From assembly GCF_022568795.1 (NCBI RefSeq), contig NZ_JAKZHU010000002.1:124001-188000 (forward strand): a DNA stretch of 64,000 nt. The letters run 5' to 3'. Position 1 is the first letter of the stretch; each line of letters starts with the position of its first letter. The position numbers and the translations under genes are program-made. The stretch is from Arsenicicoccus dermatophilus (lineage in GTDB: Bacteria; Actinomycetota; Actinomycetes; Actinomycetales; Dermatophilaceae). Of the stretch, positions 52,124-60,333 are shown piece after piece. Below the pieces are notes generated by a model. It was not told where the DNA came from. It ran no database searches and saw only the letters and a program-made list of their open reading frames with translations.

Positions 52124-52384
52124 ATGGAGTGGCTGTTATGGCTGGCTGCCGGTGTCAGCGGTGTCGTCGCGCTGGACCTGGTTGGTCGACGGGCTGAGCG
52201 TCGAGGGTGGATCTACTGGCGCTCCCGGCGGCGGGGCAGCATGGGTCTCGTCGCCGGACCGCTGCTCGAGGTATTTAGCCCGGCCCACGCTCACGTCGTC
52301 GAGGAGCGAGATCGGCAGCGTCTGCAGATTCAGCAGACCGAGCGCAGCGAGCCCGACGAGGCGCCGTGCCCCGACGGGCCTTGA
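52124..52384 (+). CDS. small membrane protein, DUF6191-like, cut short by the IS element
   Basis: The 86-residue protein has one N-terminal membrane helix (MEWLLWLAAGVSGVVALDLVG broken after residue 20) and a basic cytoplasmic part with LLEVFSPAHAHVVEERDRQR, similar to the FSPgr+H-VEER pattern of DUF6191 proteins. ATG 52124 is chosen; a TTG at 52106 would add six residues. Its stop codon TGA (52382-52384) is also the first three bases of the IS3 remnant, so the original C-terminus may have been lost on insertion. Function unknown. Confidence 0.6.
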   Translation: MEWLLWLAAGVSGVVALDLVGRRAERRGWIYWRSRRRGSMGLVAGPLLEVFSPAHAHVVEERDRQRLQIQQTERSEPDEAPCPDGP

Positions 52385-53440
52385 CCCCCGGATGGTGGAC
52401 ACGGTGTGTGATTACGCGGCGGGTGCCGGCGTAGTGGTGGTGAGTGTTGTCTCGAAGGTGTTGGGGCTGAGGTGGCCGCACCAGGAGTGCCGGCGTCGGG
52501 TGTTGTAGCGGGTGAGCCAGGCGAAGGAGGTACGTCGGCAGGTGGGCTCGTCGGTGAAGGCCCGCTGGTCGCGGAGCACCTCGCGTTTGAAGGTGGCGTT
52601 GAAGGCCTCGGCCAGGGCGTTGTCCGCGCTCGTGCCCACGGTATCCATGGACTGGGTGACATCCAGGTCGGCGCACAGGCGGGCGTAGGCCTTGCTGGTG
52701 CAGACGGCGGGTTCAACCGGTCGGCGTGGAAGATCACGCCGCTGGTCGGGCCGGCCGCGGGGTCGCGGAAGGTCACTGCGCGGCGCAGCGCGGTCTCGAC
52801 GACGTCGGTGTGCAGGCTGGCGCTGAACGCGTACCCCATCACGCGGCGGCTGCACGCGTCTCGCACCGCGCACAGGTACAGCCAGCCCTGCCCGGTTGCC
52901 AGGTAGGTGATGTCCGAGGTCCACACCGCGTCGAGGCGTCCGCGGTCGACGTCGCGCTCGACCCGGTCGGGGATCGAGTGCGGGCTCGGGGCGACGCCCA
53001 GGGCCAGAACCGGATTCCACGTGCGCGGGCTGATGCCCGCGGATCCCGTTGGCGCGCATCAGCTTTGTCACGGTCTGGCGGGACACGACCTCACCCTCGG
53101 CGCGCAGATCGGCCAGGAGTCGTGAGGCGCCGTTCACACCGCCCGACGCCTTGTGTGCGGCGACGACCTTGACGGCCAGGTCTGCAAGCCGCTGCGCCCG
53201 CGGGCCCGGCCCGCGGCGCTGCCGGTCGGACCAGTCGTCGTAGCCCGACCTGGACACGCTCAGCAGCTGACACGTCCGCGTCACCGGGATACCGGCGGCC
53301 CCCGGGGACCGGGTCGGTTCGTTGGTGGCCTTCTCCGCGTGGATCAGCGCGTAGGCGGCATCGGCCGCGACGACGCGCTCTCCGCCATGACGAAGGCCGC
53401 TGCTCTTTTCAGGAACTCCCGGTCCATGCGTAGCAGGGAG
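52382..53440 (-). mobile_element. degraded IS3-family insertion sequence remnant
   Basis: The left end TGACCCCCGGATGGTGGACA resembles the terminal repeat of IS3-family elements. The right side is truncated: only the last residues of orfA (LRMDREFLKRAAAF, near 53385-53430) remain and no matching right terminal repeat is seen. The transposase orfB inside has two frameshifts. The element cannot be active by itself. It separates the small post-dnaB genes from the corrinoid transporter operon. Confidence 0.82.
52412..53390 (-). pseudogene. IS3-family transposase orfB, two frameshifts
   Basis: Read on the minus strand, the protein runs AADAAYALIHAEKATNE, SVSRSGYDDW, ASGGVNGASRLLADLRAEG, then TKLMRANGIRG in one frame. 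It continues in a second frame from ISPRTWNPVLALG through VWTSDITYLATGQGWLYLCAV to FHADR (the rve integrase core), then returns to the first frame at CTSKAYARLCADLDVTQSM and DNALAEAFNATFKREVL. The first shift is one extra G near 53038-53042; the second lies at about 52705-52725. The D and E of the DDE triad survive in different frames, so no full enzyme is made. Confidence 0.85.
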
Positions 53441-53506
53441 CACCGTGGCCCGCGGGTGACCGTGCGCGGTAGGGCGCATCTCGACAACGCACCGTCACCG
53501 ACCAGG

Positions 53507-54583
53507 TCATGCCCTCGGCTCCTCCCCGGCGGCCAGCATGCCGCAGGCGAGGGAGTGCAGGTCGACGAGCGATCGGAGAGGAGGCAGGTCGGGTCTGTCG
53601 TGGACGATCCACCCCTCCGGGCCCTCGGACACGGTGAGGACCGCGGGGACGCCGTCATCGACGGCGAGGCCTGCTCGGCGCAGGCAGTGCCGTGCCAGGT
53701 GCGCGTCGTCGCTGTGCCCGTGGACGTGGCACCCGGGGCGATCGGGGTGAACGGCCTCGAAGGTCAGGCTGTCCAGCCTGAAGCGCACCCCGGGCGTCGC
53801 GAAGGGCGCGCCCAGGAGCCCTTCCTGGGCCAGGACCTCGGGCACGCCGACGTGCATCACCGGATCCCGTCCCGCGACCCAGACCTGGTCGGCATAGGCG
53901 AGGATCGTCTCGATGTCGTGCGTGCACACGACGACGGCCAGACGGCGTGCGGTGCAGATCTCGCGCAGGAGCTCCAGGAGGTGGATCCGTCCGGGCGGGT
54001 CCAGGAAAGAGGTGGGCTCGTCCAGGAGGAGGACCTTCGGCTCCTGTGCCAGGGCCCGCGCCACCATCACCCGTTGCCGCTGGCCGTCGGAGAGGCTCGC
54101 CAGCTCGCGCGTGCCCAGGGCCAGGGCGTCGACGGCGGTGAGCGATGCCGTGATCACCTCGTGGTCGCGCGCGGAGAGGCGCCCCGAGGCCCCGCGGTGA
54201 GGATGCCGTCCGAGGGCCACGACCTCGCAGGCCCTGAGACGTCCGGGATCGAAGCGATCTGTCAGGACGGCAGCCAGGCGGCGTGCGAGGTCCCGGCTGC
54301 GCAGGGTGCAGGCGTCCTCGCCCTCGAGGAGCACCCGTCCTCGCAGGGCCGGCTGCAGCTGGGCGATGGTGCGCAGGAGGGTGGACTTCCCCGAGCCGTT
54401 GGGCCCGACGAGTGCCACCAGCTCGCCAGGTCCCACCTGGGCCGAGACCGCGTCGAGCACCACGGCCGGGGGACGTCGGCGGCGACGGTATCCGGCACGG
54501 ACGTCGTCCAGGGTCAGCAGGGCTGGGGCTGCGCCGGCCGGGCCAGGGGACGCGGGGTGCTGGGCCTGCGTCATCGATCTCAT
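53507..54583 (-). CDS. btuD: cobalamin/corrinoid ABC transporter ATPase with C-terminal extension
   Basis: The 358-residue protein has a FecE/BtuD-type ATPase domain (residues about 22-255): Walker A GPNGSGKSTLLRT, ADP-contact EVVALGRHPHRG, signature SLSDGQRQRVMVARALAQ (SDGQR in place of SGGQ), Walker B VLLLDEPTSFLDP, and THDIETILAYADQVW. About 100 further residues follow, ending SLACGMLAAGEEPRA, longer than the usual family length; that part may be regulatory. The start overlaps the permease stop by 4 bases. The operon has a cobalamin riboswitch, which assigns the substrate class. Confidence 0.87.
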   Translation of the reverse strand: MRSMTQAQHPASPGPAGAAPALLTLDDVRAGYRRRRRPPAVVLDAVSAQVGPGELVALVGPNGSGKSTLLRTIAQLQPALRGRVLLEGEDACTLRSRDLARRLAAVLTDRFDPGRLRACEVVALGRHPHRGASGRLSARDHEVITASLTAVDALALGTRELASLSDGQRQRVMVARALAQEPKVLLLDEPTSFLDPPGRIHLLELLREICTARRLAVVVCTHDIETILAYADQVWVAGRDPVMHVGVPEVLAQEGLLGAPFATPGVRFRLDSLTFEAVHPDRPGCHVHGHSDDAHLARHCLRRAGLAVDDGVPAVLTVSEGPEGWIVHDRPDLPPLRSLVDLHSLACGMLAAGEEPRA

Positions 54584-55662
54584 GCGCCCGCTCCTCCGTG
54601 GCGGCTCAGCAGGATGTAGATGACGACCGGGGCCCCGAAGGCGGCATTGACGGCGTTGAGCGGAAGCACGCCCTCACCAGGCAGCTGGGCCAGGATGTCG
54701 GCTGCCAAGGCCACCTGCCCCCCGGCGAGCACGCACCCCGGCAGCAGGACGCGGTGGTCGGAGGAGCCGAAGAACCCACGGCACAGGTGCGGGATCGCGA
54801 TGCCCAGGAAGCCGATCGGACCGCAGAAGGCCGTGGCTGCCCCCGCGAGCACCGCCGTGGTGAGGACGATCGAGGCTCGGGCTCGCCGTAGGTCGACGCC
54901 CATGGTCCGGGCGTAGTTGTCGCCCAGGAGAAGGGCGTTGAGCCAGGTGGCGAGCAGCATGGACAGAAGCAGGCAGAGCCCGAGGACCGGGGCAAGGACC
55001 GTGAGGTTGCTCCAGGTGACACCGTGGTAGCTGCCGAAGCCCCAACGGGTGTACTGCGCGATGAGCTCAGGTGTGGCCCCTGCGAGCATGACGGTCACCG
55101 CCGCGGAGACGAGATATCCGAGCATGACCCCGAGCAGCAGCAGGGTGCTGCTGGATCGGAGGAACCGACCGGCCGCCAGGACGAGGCACATGACCAGCCC
55201 GGAGCCGACGGCTGCAGCGAGGACGACGCCGAGGTCACCGGTCAGCCCGAGCCCAGCGGTGAGCGAGGCGGCATACGCCGAGGTCCCGGCCAGGAGGATC
55301 ACCACGCCCACACCGAGGCTGGCCCCCGAGGAGAGGCCGAGGACGTAAGGGTCGGCGAGCGGGTTGCGGAAGAGGGTCTGCGTCTGCAGCCCGGCGACCC
55401 CGAGGGATGCGCCGACCAGCAGCGCGGTGACCGTGCGAGGTCCGCGGATGTCATGGAGGATCGTCGCGGAGACCGGGTCGACCGGACGGCCCAGCAGCCA
55501 GTCGACGACCTCGCGCAGCGGCACGGACACCGCGCCCAGCGCCAGACCGGCGGCCGTCGCGCCCGCCGCCGTCAGGGCGAGGAGTCCGAAGCGCAGGGCC
55601 AGGCCGCCCGGAGCGGTCCCCGTGACCGGGCAGGTCCCACGCTCGTGCCTGGTGGCGGTCAC
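54580..55662 (-). CDS. btuC: cobalamin/corrinoid ABC transporter permease (FecCD family)
   Basis: The 360-residue protein has ten helices and the FecCD motifs: GPRTVTALLVGASLGVAGLQTQTLFRNPLADPYVLG split across the first pair of helices, LRRARASIVLTTAVLAGAATAFCGPIGFLGIAIPHLCR, and the cytoplasmic coupling loop after it. GTG 55662 overlaps the binding-protein stop by 4 bases (GTGA). The long open frame continuing to 56760 is a shadow of the binding-protein gene. It forms the dimeric channel for B12-type compounds. Confidence 0.88.
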   Translation of the reverse strand: MTATRHERGTCPVTGTAPGGLALRFGLLALTAAGATAAGLALGAVSVPLREVVDWLLGRPVDPVSATILHDIRGPRTVTALLVGASLGVAGLQTQTLFRNPLADPYVLGLSSGASLGVGVVILLAGTSAYAASLTAGLGLTGDLGVVLAAAVGSGLVMCLVLAAGRFLRSSSTLLLLGVMLGYLVSAAVTVMLAGATPELIAQYTRWGFGSYHGVTWSNLTVLAPVLGLCLLLSMLLATWLNALLLGDNYARTMGVDLRRARASIVLTTAVLAGAATAFCGPIGFLGIAIPHLCRGFFGSSDHRVLLPGCVLAGGQVALAADILAQLPGEGVLPLNAVNAAFGAPVVIYILLSRHGGAGA

Positions 55663-56873
55663 CGTGTCGGCACCTGCTCGTAGTAGGTGAACTGGTGACC
55701 AGGCATCAGCTCGGGGTGCAGGATGGCCGCGAGGTCGGCGAGGACGAGGTCCGGACGCACCACACCGCTCTGCCAGTAGTCGTTGCCGCCCCCGGCGTTG
55801 ATCCGCCTCGTCGCGACCCAGACGTTGCCTTGCCGGACCGCGGCGAGCTGGCCCAGGCGGGCATCGGACCTGACGATGTCGGCGGTGGTCTTCCACTCCT
55901 TCAGGGTCGTGCCGTTGAGCCAGTACCTCGCCTGGGTGCCCTTGGCCAGCACCACCTCGAGGTCGAGGGTCTTGCTCCCGGTCCCACTCACGTCGCTCAT
56001 CACGTACTGGCCGCCCGCATCCTTGACGGAATTGGCGACATAGCCGTCGGCGGCCGCGGCATACCACGTGCCCTTGCTCATCGTGCCGAGCAGCACGGTC
56101 GGTCGGTCCGCGACCGTCCTCGTCCTGGCCGCCACCGCCCTGTAGTCCGCGGCGATCTTGGCGTAGACCCCGTCCGCCTTCTTCTCGGCGTTGAGGAAGA
56201 GAGCGGTGTACTTCATCCACTCGGCTCTGCCCAGGGCGGTGCTCTCCAGCCACTCCGCGTTGGCCACCACCGGAATTCCGAGCTCCTTGATCTTCGCGTT
56301 CGCGGGATCCGAGGTGCCCATGGTGACGAAGAGATCGGGGCGCACCGCGGCGACCGACTCGGCGCTGACGCCGTGGTCCTCGTTCTTGAAGCCCTTGATG
56401 GCGCCGCGGTCGATGGCGGACTTGATCTTCCCGTCGCTCACCCGGTCGGTGCTCCCGACCCCCGCGACGGCATCCACCCGGTCGAGGATCTCGTAGGCCG
56501 GCAGCTGGGTCGTCGACGAGGCAGCCACCTTCGCGACCGGGATGGTGATCTGCTGGGCCGAGGCGGCCTCGCCCTTCAGCGCCGGCTTGGGAGCGCCGCA
56601 CTGGACCAGCACGTAGGTCTGGGCAGGTTCGCCAGGAGCAGGTTTCCTGACGGTGACGACCTTGTAGGACTTCTGGTACTCGACCGTCACGTTCTTGGCG
56701 TCCTCGAAGGTGACCTTGTCCGGGAAGTAGTCCTTGTCGGGATCGAAGTCGGTGATGCACCCGGCGCCGGTGGCCGCCGACGAGGTGGTGGACGTCGTGC
56801 CCGAGTGGCAGGACGAGAGGACAAGGACCAGCGCGCCCACGAGAGGCGGGAGCAGTCGTGAGGCGGTGGACAT
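55659..56873 (-). CDS. btuF: cobalamin/corrinoid ABC transporter substrate-binding lipoprotein
   Basis: The 404-residue protein has a lipoprotein signal (VLVLSSC, Cys22) and a class III binding-protein fold split by a long helix: ITIPVAKVAASSTTQLPAYEIL, VAAVRPDLFVTMGTSDPANAKI, TVLLGTMSKGTWYAAAADGYV, and SGVVRPDLVLADLAAILHPEL. It binds the corrinoid outside the membrane. The ATG at 56873 is set by the downstream Shine-Dalgarno GAAGGAAG, which takes part in a riboswitch hairpin. It is the first gene of a three-gene operon. Confidence 0.88.
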   Translation of the reverse strand: MSTASRLLPPLVGALVLVLSSCHSGTTSTTSSAATGAGCITDFDPDKDYFPDKVTFEDAKNVTVEYQKSYKVVTVRKPAPGEPAQTYVLVQCGAPKPALKGEAASAQQITIPVAKVAASSTTQLPAYEILDRVDAVAGVGSTDRVSDGKIKSAIDRGAIKGFKNEDHGVSAESVAAVRPDLFVTMGTSDPANAKIKELGIPVVANAEWLESTALGRAEWMKYTALFLNAEKKADGVYAKIAADYRAVAARTRTVADRPTVLLGTMSKGTWYAAAADGYVANSVKDAGGQYVMSDVSGTGSKTLDLEVVLAKGTQARYWLNGTTLKEWKTTADIVRSDARLGQLAAVRQGNVWVATRRINAGGGNDYWQSGVVRPDLVLADLAAILHPELMPGHQFTYYEQVPTR

Positions 56874-56880
56874 CGGCGGT

Positions 56881-56954
56881 CTTCCTTCGAGACGGAAGGA
56901 AGGACCGGTGAGGATGCGGCCACGACGACCACGTCGACGCTCGGCCCTTCCTTC
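56881..56954 (-). promoter_or_regulatory. riboswitch expression platform: SD sequester and anti-sequester
   Basis: In mRNA order, GAAGGAAGG (56954-56946) is followed by CCTTCCTTC (around 56903-56895) and then by the Shine-Dalgarno GAAGGAAG (56888-56881). The middle segment can pair with either flank: with the first it frees the Shine-Dalgarno; with the last (8-bp stem, six-base loop) it hides it. Confidence 0.8.
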
Positions 56955-56969
56955 GAGGGCAGATGAGCT

Positions 56970-57105
56970 CGGACAGGCGCGGAGGCGACCGGGCTCGTCC
57001 TCCGAGGAGGCATCACCGTTGCGGGACAGCGTCGGGATCACACCGACTTCGCTCCAGGCCTGTCGTCCGGTGGCGACCGGACCTGCTCAGTCTGGCACGC
57101 GGGTG
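56970..57105 (-). ncRNA. cobalamin riboswitch aptamer
   Basis: On the minus strand the leader carries the conserved core GTCGGTGTGATCCCGACGCT then GTCCCGCAACGGTGA (around 57047-57013) and a B12-box-like GAGCCCGGTCGCCTCC (56996-56981), preceded by pairing segments with AGCAGGTCCGGTCGCC. This matches actinobacterial adenosylcobalamin riboswitches in order and spacing. It lies about 100 bases upstream of the binding-protein ATG and should switch the operon off when cobalamin is plentiful. Confidence 0.92.
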
Positions 57106-57617
57106 ACCACTGCTTCCTCGGGGGTCGGGAGAGTCATCGCCGGGCCATCGGTGCCGAGTCCCGCGAGGAGGCCCGGACCGACAGGGGTCCGGTGGGATTC
57201 GCCGAGGTCAGGAGCGGTATGTCGTAGCGGTCCCGGCAGCCGGACGAGGGCGGGGATCCAGGAGCGCCACCGTTCGCCGGCGCGCAGGGCAGGGGTGCAC
57301 GGCGAGCGCATGGTGGTCCTCACGCCGGCGTGGATGCGTGAGCCCGAGCGTGACTCAGGCAGGTTCGCCGCTGCTGAGCACGAGCACCTCGATGGGGCGT
57401 TCCCCGACCGCGACAGCCCGACAGGACGGCGAGCTGCCACAAGTGCGCGCGACACGCCGCCGGGATCCCGCCACTTGCCCCTACTGGCGGGAACGCGGGG
57501 CGGGGCGGGCGAATCGTTTCACGGGTCAACGGTGCTCACCGTCCGTCCAGGCTCCGGGCCTAGCGTGACGAGCAGTCGGTGCTCGAGACCGCGGGCGCCC
57601 CACGGTGAGAAGGTCCC
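57106..57617. other. 512-base intergenic region upstream of the secreted hydrolase
   Basis: No gene is supported. Besides the promoter of the divergent riboswitch leader, it contains copy B of a structured repeat at 57434-57491 and a TAGCGT hexamer near 57560 that could be the -10 of the hydrolase gene. Otherwise nothing is seen. Confidence 0.5.
57434..57491. repeat. structured intergenic repeat, copy B
   Basis: The core 57449-57491 aligns without gaps to 26394-26436. CAAGTG at 57440 pairs with CACTTG at 57472, the same 32-base spacing as the CACGTG pair of copy A, with a compensating change. Confidence 0.6.
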
Positions 57618-60242
57618 ATGCCTGCCCGATGCCTTGCCAGCGCCTTTGCCGTCCTCACGGCAACCGCCCTCGTCTGCGCCCCCGCCGCTGCGGTGGCTGC
57701 GCCCGCTCCGACCCCGTCGCCGGGTGCCTCCGCAGCGGGCGACACGCCGCTGCCGGTGGCCCCGCCTGGGTGGCGAGTCCTCCCGGCCGTCAAGGGTTTC
57801 GACCTGGTGCGGCTGCCCCTGCGGCACGCCCCCATCACCGACGCCCGCCCTCACATCGCCACGGCGGCGGGCGACCTGGGCCCCGCCCAGACCCTGCCCG
57901 ACGGCTCCGTCACCATCACGGTCGACCGGCTGCCGACGGACCTGCCCACGCTGGTGGTGCGCTACGGCCACGCCACCGAGGCCGAGCTCCTCGCGCGACA
58001 GCCCCGGCGCGGCGCGGGGAATGACTCCGACAAGGGTTTCGCCTCGCCGCCTGCGGCCGGGCCCGGCGTCGTCACGACGACATACACCGCTCCGGCCCAG
58101 CGTCTGCCCGGTCTGACCCAGCCACAGGCCATCACCGGACGCGTGGTCGCTCCCGCGACCGGGACCAAGCTGCCGGTCGTCCTGCTCCTGCACGGGCGCC
58201 ACAGCTGGTGCGACGGGGGCGACGGCTCCTGGCCCTGCAAGGCGCCCGGCAAGCCGGTGCCCAACCTCGAGGGCTACCGCTACCTGCAGGACGAGCTGGC
58301 CCGCCGCGGCTACTTCACGGTCAGCATCGACGCCAACGCGGTCAACGCCCAGGACGCCTGGCTTAGCGACCTCGGCATGACTGCCCGCTCCGCGCTGGTG
58401 CGGGCTCACCTGTCGCTGCTCGGGTCGTGGCGATCCGGCGCGTCGGCGCCCTTCGCCGGCACGGTCAAGAGCCGGTACGACGCCACCAACACCCTCCTCG
58501 TCGGACACAGCCGCGGCGGTGAGGGCGTGGCCTACGCCGCGATCGAGCAGGAGCCCGCCAAGGGTTACCAGATCGGGGGGCTGGTGCTCCTCGGCCCCAC
58601 CAACTTCTTCCACACCTCCGCGTCGACCACGCCGACGCTGACCGTGCTGCCGGGCTGCGACGGTGACGTCTCGGACCTGCAGGGGGCCGGCTACGCCGAT
58701 GGTGCGGACTGGTATGGCGCACAGCACGCCTTGTCCTCGGTGGCCTACCTGCCGGGCGCCAACCACAACTACTTCAACACCACGTGGACGCCGCCCGCGA
58801 GCACAGGTCAGGACGACGGAGCCGGCACGCGGTGCACCGCCGCCTCGCGCCTCACGCCCGCGCGGCAGCGCCAGAGCGGGGTGTCGCTCGTGGCCCTCGC
58901 GGCCGACCGCTTCCTCAAGGGCAAGGGGGACCCGGCCGCGCTCGACGGCACCGGCACGCTGCCCGCGGACCAGCGCTGGATGAAGCTCGTCACCTCCGCG
59001 ACCGGTGGGGCCCGGCGTCGCCTCGCGGACCCGCAGACCGGGGGCTGGACCATGAGCGGCGCCACCGTCTGCCGCGGCACGGCCTGCGCACCCATCCACC
59101 AGAGCGGTGCCTCCACCGGCGTCCACTGGAACGGCTATCCCCAGGAGAACCCGGCCGGCTGGCGCTGGGACCTCGGCAGCTCCGCGGCGCTGACCCTGCG
59201 GGCCGCCAAGCCCGTGTCGGTCAAGGGATCGGCCTACCTCGACGTGCGCATGGCGCTCGCGCCCACGGCGAGCCTCACCCCCACCCTGCGGCTCACCGAC
59301 GCCGCCGGGCGCCGGGTCGCCCTCAAGCCCCAGGGTCCGGCGACCCGCGCAGGCGTGTCCGGCACCGGCGACGGCCTGCGCGGTCGCGTGGTCGCGCAGA
59401 ACGTGCGGTTCCCGCTGCCGGCCAAGGGGATCGACCTGACCCGCATCACCGCCGTCTCCCTGGAACGAGGCAAGGCTGCGGGATCCGCCGTGGTCCTGGA
59501 CCTCTCGGCGGCGAACGCCGGCACCGCCCCCGCCGCGGCCCTGCGGCCCTCGGTGCTGCGCATGCCTGCCCGCACCTCCGTCGTCGAGGGCGCCAAGCCG
59601 TGGACGCAGGTCGTGCACGCCACCTTGTCCTCGCCTGCGCCCCAGCCGCTCTCGGCGCTCACGGTGGTCAACGGCCCGGGTGCGTCGGTGCTCAGGACGG
59701 TGCCCGTCCCGTCCGGCAGCCGGCAGGTCCCGATCGCGATGCCCGTCGCCGGCAACACCGTGTGGAACACGGACCAGGAGATCATCGGGCAGGTGCGGGT
59801 GCGGGGGCCGGTGCTCGTCGCCACCCCCGCGACCGAGCTCGTGGTCAAGGACGACGACCCAAAGCCCGTCGGCACCCTGACCCCCGCGGCCACCGCCAAG
59901 CCCGGCGGCTCGCTCACCTGGACGTTCACCCTCGACCGGCCCAGCGGCGAGGCCGTCGCCCTGGAGATCGTGGCCGTCAAGCCGGCCGGCGCCGGTCTGC
60001 GGATCGCGGACGTCGCTCCTGCCGCGCGCGGTGACTGGAGCGTGGACCCGAGCAAGGACCTCCCCCTCGACCAGGCCGACGCGCGGGCCTACCTGATCAT
60101 CGCCCCGGGCGACAGGACGGGTCGGATCACGCTGCCGCTGGCCAAGGACGCCCGTGCGGGCCGCCAGGTGGCGCTGGCCGTCTCCGTCGAGGGCGCCGGT
60201 GTCAAGGGTGGCACCCGGCTGACCGGGACCGTGGTGAAGTAA
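57618..60242 (+). CDS. secreted alpha/beta-hydrolase domain protein
   Basis: The 874-residue protein has a signal peptide (LASAFAVLTATALVCAP, cleavage near VAAPA) and an alpha/beta-hydrolase domain (residues about 180-450): LPVVLLLHGRHSWCDGG as the oxyanion region, the nucleophile elbow VGHSRGGEG with Ser298, LPGCDGDVSDLQG with the probable acid, and PGANHNYF with the catalytic His. The C-terminal half holds a jelly-roll-like module and a Calx-beta-like domain (LTWTFTLDRPSGEAV). ATG 57618 follows GAGAAGG. It likely hydrolyses an extracellular ester or peptide. No anchor is visible, so it should be released. Confidence 0.82.
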   Translation: MPARCLASAFAVLTATALVCAPAAAVAAPAPTPSPGASAAGDTPLPVAPPGWRVLPAVKGFDLVRLPLRHAPITDARPHIATAAGDLGPAQTLPDGSVTITVDRLPTDLPTLVVRYGHATEAELLARQPRRGAGNDSDKGFASPPAAGPGVVTTTYTAPAQRLPGLTQPQAITGRVVAPATGTKLPVVLLLHGRHSWCDGGDGSWPCKAPGKPVPNLEGYRYLQDELARRGYFTVSIDANAVNAQDAWLSDLGMTARSALVRAHLSLLGSWRSGASAPFAGTVKSRYDATNTLLVGHSRGGEGVAYAAIEQEPAKGYQIGGLVLLGPTNFFHTSASTTPTLTVLPGCDGDVSDLQGAGYADGADWYGAQHALSSVAYLPGANHNYFNTTWTPPASTGQDDGAGTRCTAASRLTPARQRQSGVSLVALAADRFLKGKGDPAALDGTGTLPADQRWMKLVTSATGGARRRLADPQTGGWTMSGATVCRGTACAPIHQSGASTGVHWNGYPQENPAGWRWDLGSSAALTLRAAKPVSVKGSAYLDVRMALAPTASLTPTLRLTDAAGRRVALKPQGPATRAGVSGTGDGLRGRVVAQNVRFPLPAKGIDLTRITAVSLERGKAAGSAVVLDLSAANAGTAPAAALRPSVLRMPARTSVVEGAKPWTQVVHATLSSPAPQPLSALTVVNGPGASVLRTVPVPSGSRQVPIAMPVAGNTVWNTDQEIIGQVRVRGPVLVATPATELVVKDDDPKPVGTLTPAATAKPGGSLTWTFTLDRPSGEAVALEIVAVKPAGAGLRIADVAPAARGDWSVDPSKDLPLDQADARAYLIIAPGDRTGRITLPLAKDARAGRQVALAVSVEGAGVKGGTRLTGTVVK

Positions 60243-60252
60243 CCCGCGGGAC

Positions 60253-60285
60253 GAGGGGCCGGTCGCTCGTGGCGACCGGCCCCTC
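60253..60285 (+). terminator. terminator of the secreted hydrolase gene
   Basis: A perfect 14-bp stem (60253-60266 with 60272-60285) and a TCGTG loop lie ten bases after the stop. Confidence 0.85.
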
Positions 60286-60333
60286 GGGCTGCCGCGGTGG
60301 TCGGGCACGCGCGCTCCGGCGGCCGGGCCAGGA

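Noticed and set aside
57087-57455. 122-residue minus frame in the gap after the riboswitch
   Set aside because: No motif or Shine-Dalgarno sequence, overlaps the aptamer region and the repeat; composition as in non-coding GC-rich DNA.
57513-57530. parS-like sequence GTTTCACGGGTCAAC
   Set aside because: Left half matches but the right half is shifted by one base and lacks the CACGTG centre.
57726-57770. third copy of the structured repeat
   Set aside because: Shares GCGACACGCC and a later GGTGGCG-like end, but lies in the hydrolase coding frame, lacks the paired CACGTG-type helix and does not align well in the middle.
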